A DNA stretch of 64,000 nucleotides from Nocardia spumae (lineage in GTDB: Bacteria; Actinomycetota; Actinomycetes; Mycobacteriales; Mycobacteriaceae): the NCBI RefSeq assembly GCF_020733635.1, contig NZ_JAJFZL010000001.1:6634001-6698000 (forward strand), read 5' to 3'. Position numbers and translations under genes: made by a program. Under the pieces are notes generated by a model. It saw only the letters and a list, made by a program, of their open reading frames with translations, had not been told where the DNA came from and searched no databases. Below, one piece after another: positions 27,442-35,546 of this stretch (the first letter of the stretch is position 1; each line of letters begins with the position of its first letter).

Positions 27442-27460
27442 GCAGGATCATCGATCCTGC
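27442..27460. promoter_or_regulatory. Hairpin inside the left end of the IS
   Basis: GCAGGATC-ATC-GATCCTGC is a perfect 8-bp stem with a 3-nt loop just before orfA. Such hairpins in IS leaders can limit translation from outside transcripts; here that role is inferred. Confidence 0.4.
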
Positions 27461-27475
27461 TGGAAGGATGTTCGC

Positions 27476-27796
27476 ATGTCTCGCAAACGCCGGTCGTTCA
27501 CGACCGAGTACAAGGTCGAGGCCGCCCACCGGGTGATCGATTCCGGACGCACCGTCGCCGAGGTCTCCCGCGAACTCGGCATCCACGAAAGCCTGCTGGG
27601 GCGCTGGGTCGCCGACGAACGCCGCCGCCTCGACGCCGCCGCCGTCCACGGTGAGAAACCGCTGTTGCCAGCGGAACGCGAAGAGCTGCTCCGGTTGCGG
27701 AAACAGGTCGCCGAGCAGGACAAGGACATCGCGTTCCTGAAAAAAGCTTCGGCGTACTTTGCCGCGATGCAGCAGAACCGGCCCGGTTCGAACTGA
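27476..27796 (+). CDS. IS3-family transposase OrfA
   Basis: 106 aa. HTH domain (FTTEYKVEAAHRVIDSGRTV, SRELGIHESLLGRW, about 9-50) followed by a leucine-zipper-like helix (LPAEREELLRLRKQVAEQDK, about 62-81). Near the end of the zipper the codons AAA AAA G (A6G, 27740-27746) form a typical -1 slippery site; in the -1 frame the reading continues openly into OrfB. The stop overlaps the OrfB ATG (27796). Confidence 0.92.
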   Translation: MSRKRRSFTTEYKVEAAHRVIDSGRTVAEVSRELGIHESLLGRWVADERRRLDAAAVHGEKPLLPAEREELLRLRKQVAEQDKDIAFLKKASAYFAAMQQNRPGSN

Positions 27797-28716
27797 TGGC
27801 CAAGTACGCCGGCCCCGACGACATCGAGACCGCCGGCACCAGCCGCTGTGAGGGACAACGATTCTCGATCCGCCGCATGGCTCGCTTGCTGCGGGTATCG
27901 AAATCCGGCTACCACGCGTGGGTGAACCGTTGCGCGGCAACGTTTCCCACCGGCCGGCAGCAACGGCGAGCCGACCTGACCGCAAAGATCGTCGAGGTCC
28001 ACGCCGAGTCCGCCGGCACTTACGGGTCGCCCCGCATCACCGGCGAATTGCGTGATCAGGGCGAGCGGGTCTCGGCCAAGACGGTCGCGAAGATCATGGC
28101 CTCTATCGGGCTGGAAGGCATCAGCCCGCGTACGTTCAAGGTGCGAACCACCGTGCGAGATCCGGCCGCGTCGTTCCCGCCGGACCTGGTGTCCCGCCAG
28201 TTCGACCAGGGCCGTCCCGACGCGGTATGGACAACCGATGTCACCTACCTGACCTGCGGAGAAGGCGACATGTTCCTCTGCGCGATCCGGGACGGGCACA
28301 CCCGTCGCGTGCTGGGCTACAGCATCGCCGACCACATCGGTGCCGACATGGTCACCGCCGCTATCGACCATGCGGTGGCGGCCCGCGGCGGCCGGGTCGA
28401 GGGCACGATCCTTCATTCGGACCGCGGTGGTGAGTTCACCGCGCATCTGACCACGCTGGCCTGCGCCCGGCACGGGCTGCGGCGGTCGATGGGGGCGACC
28501 GGAATATGTTGGGACAACAGCGCATCCGAATCGCTGTGGTCGAGTTTCAAGCACGAACATTACTACCGGCACGCCTATGCCACGAAGACAGAACTTATTG
28601 CCTCGGTTGACAATTGGATGGACTGGTACAACAATCGCCGTCGGCACTCGTCGATCGGTAACGTCAGTCCCGTCCGTTTCGAGCAGTCACTGACAATCGC
28701 AGCCGAAGCTGCTTAA
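27796..28716 (+). CDS. IS3-family transposase OrfB (DDE integrase)
   Basis: 306 aa from the ATG at 27796, though it is probably made mainly as an OrfAB fusion by frameshifting upstream. rve integrase core: first Asp in VWTTDVTYL (about 143), second Asp in ILHSDRGGEF (about 210), Glu in ASESLWSSFKHEHYY (about 246), then YNNRRRHSSIG. All catalytic residues are present and no stop interrupts, so the transposase appears functional. Confidence 0.93.
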   Translation: MAKYAGPDDIETAGTSRCEGQRFSIRRMARLLRVSKSGYHAWVNRCAATFPTGRQQRRADLTAKIVEVHAESAGTYGSPRITGELRDQGERVSAKTVAKIMASIGLEGISPRTFKVRTTVRDPAASFPPDLVSRQFDQGRPDAVWTTDVTYLTCGEGDMFLCAIRDGHTRRVLGYSIADHIGADMVTAAIDHAVAARGGRVEGTILHSDRGGEFTAHLTTLACARHGLRRSMGATGICWDNSASESLWSSFKHEHYYRHAYATKTELIASVDNWMDWYNNRRRHSSIGNVSPVRFEQSLTIAAEAA

Positions 28717-28749
28717 ACCCCTGTCCACCATTCAGGGTGAACCTCATGG

Positions 28750-28998
28750 GTGCTGCGGCCGGTGTCGGGATAGCACTCGCTGCGTTGGATCACCCCACCA
28801 TCGGACAGCGTGCGCTCGGTACCCGATCGCGGCGCCGCATTGGATCACTACGCGGCAAAACTCGGAGTCTGACGCACTCCGGCCCTATCCAGAATGCGCG
28901 CCGATGAGGGAACCTTGGCGGCGCAAGAAGTCGACAACAGCCCGGCCGGAATCCAAGAATTCCGATCGAACGGTCGCCGCCCCCGAGACACCGCCGGA
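28750..28998. other. Remnant-like stretch right of the IS
   Basis: No complete gene. A short plus-strand frame from 28772 to the TGA at 28868-28870 encodes HSLRWITPPSDSVRSVPDRG followed by AALDHYAAKLGV, which looks like the C-terminus of a real protein without a start. It may be left from a gene damaged before or by the IS insertion. Confidence 0.3.
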
Positions 28999-29700
28999 TC
29001 AGTACCCGATCGTGAACCGGCGCTGCACGAAACGAGGGTCCTCGATCTCGTCCACCAGAGCCACCGCTGCGTCCGCGAACGAGATCCGGCTGCGGCCCTC
29101 CGCATCGACTACCGGCTGGTCTCCGCCGATGCGGAAGCGACCGGTGCGCTCGCCGGGGCCGATCTGCTCGGCAGGGCTGAGGTAGGTCCACCGGCGGTTC
29201 GATGTGCGCAGCACCTGCAACGCATCGCGGTGCCCGCGGACGGCGACCGCGTAGCCCCGGGGCAGACCGGCGCCGTCCAGAGTTTCGTGCAATCGATCGT
29301 CATCGTCGGCGGTGGTCCGGCCGGGTGCGTATTCCAGACTGCCGGCCCCGCCCACGACGATCAACCGGGTGCGCGGGTGGGTGTCGAGGGCACGCAGCAA
29401 TGTCCGTGCCACCGTGGCGTACACGGTCGGATCGGCGATGGACTGCCGCACCGTCGCCTCGAAATCTGTTGCGGCATTGCCGGGTTGATAGCAGCTGACC
29501 AGCACGTCCAGCCCCGGCAGCTGGGCGGCGATCGCCTCGCTGTCGAAGACGTCCAGCTCGGCCCAGGTCAGATTGTCGTGCGCGACCACAGCGCGCGAAA
29601 TGTCGCGGGTGAATGCCCGGACATGGTGGCCGCGCGCGAGCGATTCGCCGACCAGAGGCTGTCCGATATTTCCGCTGGCGCCGATGATGCCGATGAACAC
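28999..29700 (-). CDS. NAD(P)-binding NmrA/SDR-like protein
   Basis: 233 aa from GTG 29700 with GAGGAGG upstream; the frame to 29793 overlaps the TetR promoter. Rossmann motif IGIIGASGNIGQPLV (about 3-17), HVRAFTRD, LDVFDSEAIAAQL, LIVVGGAGSLEY (about 107-118). The atypical short-chain-reductase class uses GxxGxxG as here and often lacks the YxxxK dyad, which is not evident. Divergent from a TetR gene 96 bp away, which probably controls it. Substrate unknown; related proteins act as quinone or flavin reductases or redox sensors. Confidence 0.87.
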   Translation of the reverse strand: MFIGIIGASGNIGQPLVGESLARGHHVRAFTRDISRAVVAHDNLTWAELDVFDSEAIAAQLPGLDVLVSCYQPGNAATDFEATVRQSIADPTVYATVARTLLRALDTHPRTRLIVVGGAGSLEYAPGRTTADDDDRLHETLDGAGLPRGYAVAVRGHRDALQVLRTSNRRWTYLSPAEQIGPGERTGRFRIGGDQPVVDAEGRSRISFADAAVALVDEIEDPRFVQRRFTIGY

Positions 29701-29737
29701 AAGGTCCTCCTCGATTTCCGCACTGCGTAATAAAACT

Positions 29738-29755
29738 ATACGCCGTGCAGTGTAT
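29738..29755. promoter_or_regulatory. Imperfect palindrome between the NmrA-like and TetR genes
   Basis: ATACGCCGTGCAGTGTAT is an 18-bp imperfect inverted repeat with conserved ATAC/GTAT ends, midway in the 95-bp divergent region. Fits a TetR-type operator serving both promoters. Confidence 0.5.
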
Positions 29756-29795
29756 GAGTGTCGTGCAAATATCGCCGGATGGGTAGGGTTCACCC

Positions 29796-30563
29796 ATGGG
29801 AACTGCCACGCCGACGCGGCGAGAACGGCGCCGATCGGAGACGTCGGCGGAGATCAAGCAGGTCGCACTGCGGCTCATGGCGGACGGCGGCCCGGCCGCG
29901 ATCACACTGCGCGCCATCGCTCGCGAAATGGGCATGACGGCCAACGCGGTGTACAGCTACTTCGAAACTCGCGACGATCTGGTCACGACGCTGATCGGTG
30001 ATGTGTACGCGGAACTTGCCGACACCCTGGAAACAGCACGCGACGCCTACCCCGCCGATGCCGCCGCGGACCGAATCATGGCTTGGGCGTGCGCCTTTCG
30101 AGACTGGGCGCTTGCCAATCCCGAGGGCTTCCGCCTGATCTACGGCGATCCGATACCCGGCTATCGAGCACCCGAGGGCGGCGCCGCACCGACCGCCGAG
30201 CACCGGGTGTGCGCCGGGCTCACCGGGCTCGCGGCGGGCGCCTGGCCGCACGCCGAAAACGCTTATGCGGACAACGGATTCACCTGGTCCGACTTCGAAC
30301 CGAAACTCGTCGCCGAGGTGCAGCGGGACTTCCCCGGGCTACCGCCCGCCGCGGTGGCGATCGCCTTACGCATCTGGGGCCATCTGCACGGCCTGGTCTC
30401 ACTCGAGATCCTCGGCCACCTGCGCTCGCAGACGACGAACCCGGACAAGCTCTACCGCAACGAGATCGGCCACCTCATCCGCGCATTGGGGCTCGATCCA
30501 CAGGCCGGCCGAACAAGTTCCGAGACGATTCGGCCGATCGCCTCGAACAACGAAACCGTTTGA
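29796..30563 (+). CDS. TetR-family regulator with WHG-type C-terminal domain
   Basis: 255 aa. HTH about 14-60: EIKQVALRLMADGGPAAITL and AIAREMGMTANAVYSYFETR. The C-terminal part matches the TetR_C_WHG pattern (FRDWALANPEGFRLIYGDPI, IWGHLHGLVSLEILGHL). Ligand unknown. Divergent from the NAD(P)-binding gene, whose expression it most likely represses. The protein has a polar C-terminal tail of about 30 residues. Confidence 0.9.
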   Translation: MGTATPTRRERRRSETSAEIKQVALRLMADGGPAAITLRAIAREMGMTANAVYSYFETRDDLVTTLIGDVYAELADTLETARDAYPADAAADRIMAWACAFRDWALANPEGFRLIYGDPIPGYRAPEGGAAPTAEHRVCAGLTGLAAGAWPHAENAYADNGFTWSDFEPKLVAEVQRDFPGLPPAAVAIALRIWGHLHGLVSLEILGHLRSQTTNPDKLYRNEIGHLIRALGLDPQAGRTSSETIRPIASNNETV

Positions 30564-30738
30564 CGGAATTTCCGGTCGGGCGGTTCGAGTCAGGATGCCG
30601 ATCTATGCGACCCGACGGGCTCGATCACGATCCCGCGGTCCGCAGGCAACCGCATCACGGCCGCCCGCTCGATAGGTGTTCGGCGGTCAGGGGCTGTCAG
30701 CACTGCCTGGTGTTGTCAGCCCTCGGCACCGGGTTCGA

Positions 30739-31359
30739 TCAAGACGGCGAGGGCAGGAGTGCGTCGAGGTCGATCTCTTGAAGGTGCCGCCGGACCCGCT
30801 CGGCAAAGCCCCGTGCTCCCGCAGATTTCAGTCTCTCAGGCAGTGACACTTTATTGGTTCTGCTCTTGCGTAGGTGGTAAACGAGCTGTTGCTCGGTCAC
30901 CGCTCGGACCAGAGCTGGGTTCGAGTCGTCGACGAGTTCGAAGAACTCACCCGCCTTGTAAATCTCGTACGGCAGGTCATCGATTCCTGCGAAGTCCTTG
31001 GCGTTGCCTGTCAGCAGGATGTCGACGTTGGCATGGACAGCGGCGCAGTGGACGTGTGCGTCGCCTACATCTGGATAGGCGACGCTCTCGTCGATCGTGT
31101 AGCCGGTAACCCATCCTGTCCTGAAGGAGTCTTCGAGCCTGCGCCGAATGCCGCCTATCTGCGCGTCGCTGTGCAGGGGAAATTTCTTGCGCAGGTGGTA
31201 ATGGAACTCGGTCATGATGTCGTCGGTCCACATCACCTCGAACATCTCGTTGCCGGGGTCGAGGTAGAGCAGCGCTAGCCAGTCCCGAAGTGTCTGGGAG
31301 AAAAGAACATTGGCATCGACGAGCACACTTGTACCCCGCCCACTGACCATGACCGCCAT
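30739..31359 (-). CDS. PIN-domain ribonuclease toxin
   Basis: 206 aa from ATG 31359; starts at ATG 31350 or GTG 31326 (behind GGGCGGGG) would place the first strand VLVDANVLFS at the very N-terminus, as usual for PIN proteins. Acidic PIN residues: Asp of VDANV (about 15), Glu of MTEFHYHL (about 51), Asp of PDVGDAHVHCAAV (about 97-100) and Asp of NVDILLT. C-terminal about 60 residues are extra helices. It lies 51 bp after the antitoxin-like gene. Expected to cleave RNA when the antitoxin is lost; the target is unknown. Confidence 0.82.
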   Translation of the reverse strand: MAVMVSGRGTSVLVDANVLFSQTLRDWLALLYLDPGNEMFEVMWTDDIMTEFHYHLRKKFPLHSDAQIGGIRRRLEDSFRTGWVTGYTIDESVAYPDVGDAHVHCAAVHANVDILLTGNAKDFAGIDDLPYEIYKAGEFFELVDDSNPALVRAVTEQQLVYHLRKSRTNKVSLPERLKSAGARGFAERVRRHLQEIDLDALLPSPS

Positions 31360-31410
31360 GATACTGACGAGCGTGGCAAAGACTGCCGGTTCAATGGCAT
31401 CGGCAACAGG

Positions 31411-31884
31411 TCAGTCCGTCATGCCCAGCTCGTCCTCGAGTTCACGCAGCTGATCGAACGAATCACGCTGTGCCACACGCTGACGCTCTCTGTGTTCGAG
31501 GACGTCCCGGCTGAAAAGCCTCGTGTGCGAACCGACCTTGTGAGCGGGCAGCACCTGCTCTTTGACCAACTTCATCAATGTCGGGCGTGAGATTCCGAGC
31601 ATCTTCGCGGCCGTCGTGGTGGTCACCTCGTTGGGGACGCTCCCGACTGTCACGGTGCACCCGCGGCTGACGAGATCGAGGATCTGTGAGACCAGAGAGG
31701 TCAACTGAGCCGGCATCTCCACGATGTCGCCACTGCTGAGCCCCACAGTGATGCTCTCTCCGCCACCAGCCACGGCGGCGCCTCGCGCCTGCTGGATGCG
31801 ATCTTTGAACGCTCGAGCTTGCTCAACTTCACTTGCACCGATCGAAAGGACTGCCTTCTCGTCGCGAATCAGTGACACGCTCAT
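31411..31884 (-). CDS. Antitoxin with excisionase-type HTH
   Basis: 157 aa from ATG 31884 with GGAGGGAG about nine bases upstream; the frame to 31938 begins inside the operator. The C-terminal half holds a MerR/excisionase-like HTH: VTTTTAAKMLGISRPTLMKL (about 97-116), followed by HKVGSHTRLFSRDVLEHRER. N-terminal half (SVSLIRDEKAVLSIGASEVE) is probably the toxin-neutralising or dimerisation part. Its position upstream of a PIN gene and behind a perfect palindrome is the classical autoregulated antitoxin arrangement. Confidence 0.8.
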   Translation of the reverse strand: MSVSLIRDEKAVLSIGASEVEQARAFKDRIQQARGAAVAGGGESITVGLSSGDIVEMPAQLTSLVSQILDLVSRGCTVTVGSVPNEVTTTTAAKMLGISRPTLMKLVKEQVLPAHKVGSHTRLFSRDVLEHRERQRVAQRDSFDQLRELEDELGMTD

Positions 31885-31931
31885 GGGCCCGAACTCCCTC
31901 CGCTTTCGCAGGTACCACCTGAACTTAGCGT

Positions 31932-31951
31932 CTTGCACTTATAAGTGCAAG
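31932..31951. promoter_or_regulatory. Perfect 20-bp operator of the toxin-antitoxin operon
   Basis: CTTGCACTTATAAGTGCAAG is an uninterrupted perfect palindrome, 48 bp upstream of the antitoxin ATG, and contains a TATAAG that could be the -10 element. It fits an operator bound by the antitoxin HTH. Confidence 0.75.
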
Positions 31952-32027
31952 CACGTTGTGGATGGAATCTCTCGAAGCCAAACCGCTGCTCAAGCCAGCC
32001 GAGCGGCCCATCGCATCACCTCGAACG

Positions 32028-32069
32028 ACGACAATCGCCCGCCCGGAATTCCGGGCGGGCGATTGTCGT
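32028..32069. repeat. Perfect 42-bp palindrome
   Basis: Positions 32028-32048 are the exact reverse complement of 32049-32069 (ACGACAATCGCCCGCCCGG on the left, centre AATT). It sits about 95 bp upstream of the antitoxin gene and 86 bp after the tiny ORF; its core resembles the palindrome after chsH3. A terminator or a cruciform-forming element. Confidence 0.75.
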
Positions 32070-32154
32070 ACCGGTTGCACTCGCATTCGGGGTTTCCGCC
32101 GAGATCGGTCATCCCGGCCGGCGCACACCCACTGCGCCCGCGATCGGCGTCGAC

Positions 32155-32232
32155 TCAGTCCGGGAAGCCGTTGGCGAACAGGGCCGCGATCGCGATGGCA
32201 CAGATGACGGCGATGATCGGGATAATCCACAT
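32155..32232 (-). CDS. Possible 25-residue membrane peptide
   Basis: ATG 32232 to TGA 32155 encodes MWIIPIIAVICAIAIAALFA followed by NGFPD, a single hydrophobic helix with a short acidic end. The ribosome-binding site is weak. An ACTAC-aagac-GTAGT inverted repeat (32241-32255) and repeated CGTAGTAG motifs precede it. Too short to be sure. Confidence 0.35.
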   Translation of the reverse strand: MWIIPIIAVICAIAIAALFANGFPD

Positions 32233-32333
32233 GCCGTCAGACTACAAGACGTAGTAGAAAACCACGACATCGCGTAGTAGTGCAACATCGCACATCCGGG
32301 CGCCCCGGAAGCCGGCGCCGAACCCCGGCGCGA

Positions 32334-32783
32334 CTAGGACGTCTCGACGACCTCAGGCTCTCGCCGCTGCACCACCAAACCCTGGACTATCAGGGCATAC
32401 AGGGTGATCACCAGGATCGGAGCGGCCAACGGCAGCCAGGCGAGCCGGCCCGGAATCAGGCTCGCGAGGACCGCGGCCGCGGCGAATCCGAGCGCCCCGA
32501 CGACGGATGGCAGTGTGGTAGGAACCACACCGTCGGGGGCGTGCTGAGTGGCGGTGTTCAGTAGATAGGTGGTGGCCACCAGACCGGTGCCCGCGGCCGC
32601 CAGCGAACCGGTGTCGGCCCACGCCAGCGCACCGAGCGCGATCAGCACCGCCACCACCGCCACGCTCCGGAACCGCCACCCGGCGACCACCGCGACGAAG
32701 ACCGGAACTCCGGCCCACGGCAGCACGATCGCCACCGCGGTGGTCAGCAGCAAGCCGGACAGGACTGCCAGAAATCTCGTCAT
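32334..32783 (-). CDS. Hypothetical membrane protein of the MoxR/DUF58 cluster
   Basis: 149 aa from ATG 32783, overlapping the DUF58 stop by 4 bp. About four membrane helices are visible, e.g. FLAVLSGLLLTTAVAIVLPW (about 3-22), SVAVVAVLIALGALAWA, and WLPLAAPILVITLYALIVQG near the end. No family recognised. Its position as last gene of the moxR-DUF58 transcript suggests it works with those proteins at the membrane. Confidence 0.82.
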   Translation of the reverse strand: MTRFLAVLSGLLLTTAVAIVLPWAGVPVFVAVVAGWRFRSVAVVAVLIALGALAWADTGSLAAAGTGLVATTYLLNTATQHAPDGVVPTTLPSVVGALGFAAAAVLASLIPGRLAWLPLAAPILVITLYALIVQGLVVQRREPEVVETS

Positions 32784-34054
32784 CGCTTCACCCGCACCAG
32801 CCGCCGATGTTCGGGAACCAACTGCATCGCCTGATCGAGCCGGGCGCCCTCGGGCCAGGCCACGATGTCCACCCCCACCGTGCCCATATCGCGGTACATC
32901 GCGGTCCGCTCCAGCTGCCACATCCGGGCGAGCGTCGGATCCAGCCCCTCGGTGAACGGCGGACCACGCAGCACGTCGACCACCACCACGGCGTGTCCGC
33001 GCTTGCGCAGATCGATCAGTGCCAGCGCGAATTCGGTATCCAGCAGCGTCGAGAACGCGACCACGATCGCGCCGAGCGGCACCGCGGTGTGCGGGGCCAG
33101 CGTTCCGACGTTGGGGATGTGTTCGTCACCGACACCGAGGACGGTATCGACGATGCGATAGAACTGGCGACGCCCGATATCGGGGCGCAACCAGCGTGGT
33201 GCGCGGCCCAGACAGACCACCGCCGTCCGGTCGCCCGCCTGCAGCGCCGTCTGCGCCACTTGCGCGGCGCCGCGCACCGACAGCTCCATCGAATCCGAGG
33301 CCGGGCCAGGCGCCTGCAGCGAGGTGTCCACCAGCACGACGACATCCGCCGCCCGGTTGGTGAGCCGTTCGGTGACGTAGAGCCGGCCGCGGCGCGCGCT
33401 CACCGGCCAGTTGACGATGCGCAACTGATCGCCGGGCGCGTAGGCGCGGATATCGGCGTACTCCACCCCCGGGCCGTGCCGGCGGGTCAGGTGGGTGCCG
33501 ATCCGTTCGGGAAGTTCGGTGCGCGGCATGCGCATTCGCTGCGGATCCGCGACCGGATACACATACACCTCCCCAGCCGGGACGGTCGCCGACGCCAGCG
33601 CCAGACCCGCGGGACTCAGCGCGGTCAGCCGCACGGTGACCGGGTAGCGCCCCCAGCGCGAGGTGGACAGCGCCAGCCGCAGCCCGGCCGGTGCGGGCCC
33701 GGAGTCCGACTCCTCCTCCACTCGCAGCTCCAGACCGGCCGCGTCCCCGGGCCGGCAGCGCAGCAGTGCGTGCCCGTGTTCCACGAAGGCGGCGACCTCG
33801 AGTTCGATCTCCTCGGACTCGAAGCAGCGCAGTATGCCACCGCCGTCGACCTGAACCCTGGTCCGCGACAACTGAATCGGCGCGGTGGCCAGCACGCCCA
33901 GCATCGGTGCCGCGAAAACGGCCAGCTGCCAGCGTTCCAGCATGATCGCCGGGACCAGCGCCGCGGCGGCGGCCACCGCCAGCATGTACACCAGCGGCGC
34001 GGGCCGCCAGCGCAGCTCGACCTCGGTGGCCGATCGGGTGTCGCGATGTCTCAT
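32780..34054 (-). CDS. DUF58-domain membrane-associated protein
   Basis: 424 aa. Two N-terminal membrane helices (about 15-55: LVYMLAVAAAAALVPAIML, LAVFAAPMLGVLATAP), a beta-sandwich (60-180) and the DUF58/vWA-like domain with the signature IRAYAPGDQLRIVNWPVSAR (about 203-222) and VVVLVDTSLQAPG (about 237-249). The ATG overlaps the moxR TGA by 4 bp. DUF58 proteins are almost always paired with MoxR AAA+ ATPases and are thought to help assemble or modify exported or membrane complexes. Precise function unknown. Confidence 0.88.
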   Translation of the reverse strand: MRHRDTRSATEVELRWRPAPLVYMLAVAAAAALVPAIMLERWQLAVFAAPMLGVLATAPIQLSRTRVQVDGGGILRCFESEEIELEVAAFVEHGHALLRCRPGDAAGLELRVEEESDSGPAPAGLRLALSTSRWGRYPVTVRLTALSPAGLALASATVPAGEVYVYPVADPQRMRMPRTELPERIGTHLTRRHGPGVEYADIRAYAPGDQLRIVNWPVSARRGRLYVTERLTNRAADVVVLVDTSLQAPGPASDSMELSVRGAAQVAQTALQAGDRTAVVCLGRAPRWLRPDIGRRQFYRIVDTVLGVGDEHIPNVGTLAPHTAVPLGAIVVAFSTLLDTEFALALIDLRKRGHAVVVVDVLRGPPFTEGLDPTLARMWQLERTAMYRDMGTVGVDIVAWPEGARLDQAMQLVPEHRRLVRVKR

Positions 34055-35013
34055 GTCACCGTCGCGCGAGGTACCGGCAGCCGCCGCAGCAGTTCGGAGA
34101 TCACGTCCTCACCGCGGATCCGGCGCACCCACATCTCCGGGCGCAGGGTGATCCGGTGCGCCATCGCCGGAACCGCCAGTGCCTTCACATCTTCCGGGAT
34201 CACGTAGTCGCGTCCGAGCAGCAACGCCCGCGCCCGCGACATCTGCACCAGATCCAGTTCGGCGCGCGGGCTGGCGCCGACCTCGACCTGCGGATGGCCG
34301 CGGGTCGCGGCGGCCAGCGCGACCACATAGGTGACGACATCGGGATGTACGGTGACGAATTCGACCGCGTGCCGCATCTCCTGCAGGCCCTGGGCATCCA
34401 CCACCTGCCCCACCTGCGGGATGGCCGCACCACGCTCGAGACGGCGCCGGATCATCTGGGTCTCGTCCTTCTCCGACAGATATCCGAGGCGTAACTGCAT
34501 CGCGAACCGGTCCAGCTGCGCCTCCGGCAGCGGATAGGTGCCCTCGTACTCGATCGGATTGTCGGTCGCCAGCACGACGAAAGGCTGTGGCAGCGGGAAG
34601 GTTTCACCGTCGATGCTGACCTGGCCCTCGGCCATCGCCTCCAGCAGCGCGGCCTGTGTCTTGGGCGGAGTGCGGTTGATCTCGTCGGCGAGCAGCATAT
34701 TGGTGAACACCGGCCCGCGGCGGAAATTGAAACGGCCCGAGGCCATGTCGTAGATGGTCGATCCGATCAGGTCCGCAGGCAGCAGATCCGGAGTGAACTG
34801 CACTCGGGTGAAGTCCAAACCCAGTGCGGCCGCGAAGGATCTGGCGATGAGCGTTTTGCCCAGGCCCGGCAGATCCTCGATCAGGATGTGGCCGCCCGAC
34901 AGCACCGCGATCATGATCAGCTGCAGCTCATCGCGCTTGCCGACCACGACCCGGGCTATCTCCCGCAGCACCGCATCGGTGCGTTTGATGGTCACATCCA
35001 AAGGTGTCGTCAT
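34051..35013 (-). CDS. MoxR-family AAA+ ATPase
   Basis: 320 aa from ATG 35013. Walker A LIEDLPGLGKTLIARSF (about 45-61), Walker B MLLADEINRTPPKTQAAL (about 107-124), sensor NPIEYEGTYPLPEAQLDRF (about 152-170). MoxR ATPases act as chaperone-like remodelers with DUF58/vWA partners. It is the centre of a five-gene minus-strand cluster (DUF4129 - small membrane protein - moxR - DUF58 - membrane protein), overlapping DUF58 by 4 bp. Confidence 0.92.
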   Translation of the reverse strand: MTTPLDVTIKRTDAVLREIARVVVGKRDELQLIMIAVLSGGHILIEDLPGLGKTLIARSFAAALGLDFTRVQFTPDLLPADLIGSTIYDMASGRFNFRRGPVFTNMLLADEINRTPPKTQAALLEAMAEGQVSIDGETFPLPQPFVVLATDNPIEYEGTYPLPEAQLDRFAMQLRLGYLSEKDETQMIRRRLERGAAIPQVGQVVDAQGLQEMRHAVEFVTVHPDVVTYVVALAAATRGHPQVEVGASPRAELDLVQMSRARALLLGRDYVIPEDVKALAVPAMAHRITLRPEMWVRRIRGEDVISELLRRLPVPRATVT

Positions 35014-35042
35014 ATCCGATCTCGCACTAGTTCCAACCCATT

Positions 35043-35546
35043 TCACATGTCCTGCAGACGGCGCAGGATCTCGTCCAGCGCGGTCCGGCCGGGCGCTCGC
35101 GAGGTCTGATCCCGCGGCGACGAATTGGCCGGATCCACCCAGCGCCACAATTCCGGGCCGAATTGCAGCTTTCCGGCAACCTCGGTGGCCTTGCGGTTCT
35201 TCGAGATTCGATGTCCGCTGGACAGTTCGAACTCCTTGGCCAGCAACGGACGCAGGTAGCGGTCCCAGTCGGCCCGGGTGCCGTCGGCCCGGGTGGCGAG
35301 CATCTGCGCACGCGCGTGCCAGCGGCTGAGCATCTCGGCCGGACCGTTCTCGAACTCGTGATCGTCCTCATCCGAGACCTGTTGTGCCCGTGCGCGTTCG
35401 ACCAGCGACCACAGCAGCCACACCAGTGCGCCGAGGACCGGCACGCCCAGCAGCACCGGCAGCAGTTCGCGCTCGTTCTGCAGGCCGATCACCTCGATGG
35501 CCGCGATCACCACGACCGCGAGGACGACGATCGTCACCCGGTTCAC
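35043..35546 (-). CDS. Membrane-anchored hypothetical protein
   Basis: 167 aa from GTG 35546, overlapping the DUF4129 stop (GTGA). Two N-terminal membrane helices (VTIVVLAVVVIAAIEVIGL and LPVLLGVPVLGALVWLLWSL), then a soluble helical part (HARAQMLATRADGTRADWDR, about 75-94; RKATEVAGKLQFGPELWRWV). No named family. Gene context links it to the MoxR-DUF58 system. Confidence 0.82.
   Translation of the reverse strand: MNRVTIVVLAVVVIAAIEVIGLQNERELLPVLLGVPVLGALVWLLWSLVERARAQQVSDEDDHEFENGPAEMLSRWHARAQMLATRADGTRADWDRYLRPLLAKEFELSSGHRISKNRKATEVAGKLQFGPELWRWVDPANSSPRDQTSRAPGRTALDEILRRLQDM

Larger units (their letters stand above)
27406..28749 (+). mobile_element. IS3-family insertion sequence (27409-28746) with 3-bp target duplication
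   Basis: The element spans 27409-28746 (1338 bp). Terminal inverted repeats of 26 bp, TGAGGTTCACCCTGA at each outer end, match at 23 of 26 positions (27409-27434 and 28721-28746) and begin TG/end CA. Flanking TGG at 27406-27408 and 28747-28749 is the expected 3-bp duplication, so both ends are intact. It carries orfA and orfB with a frameshift site and a complete DDE triad, and looks recently active. It landed at the end of the small-ORF chain. Confidence 0.93.

Noticed and set aside
32155..32232. Calling the tiny membrane peptide KdpF
   Set aside because: Size is similar but no kdpABC genes are near and the sequence shows no KdpF-specific residues.
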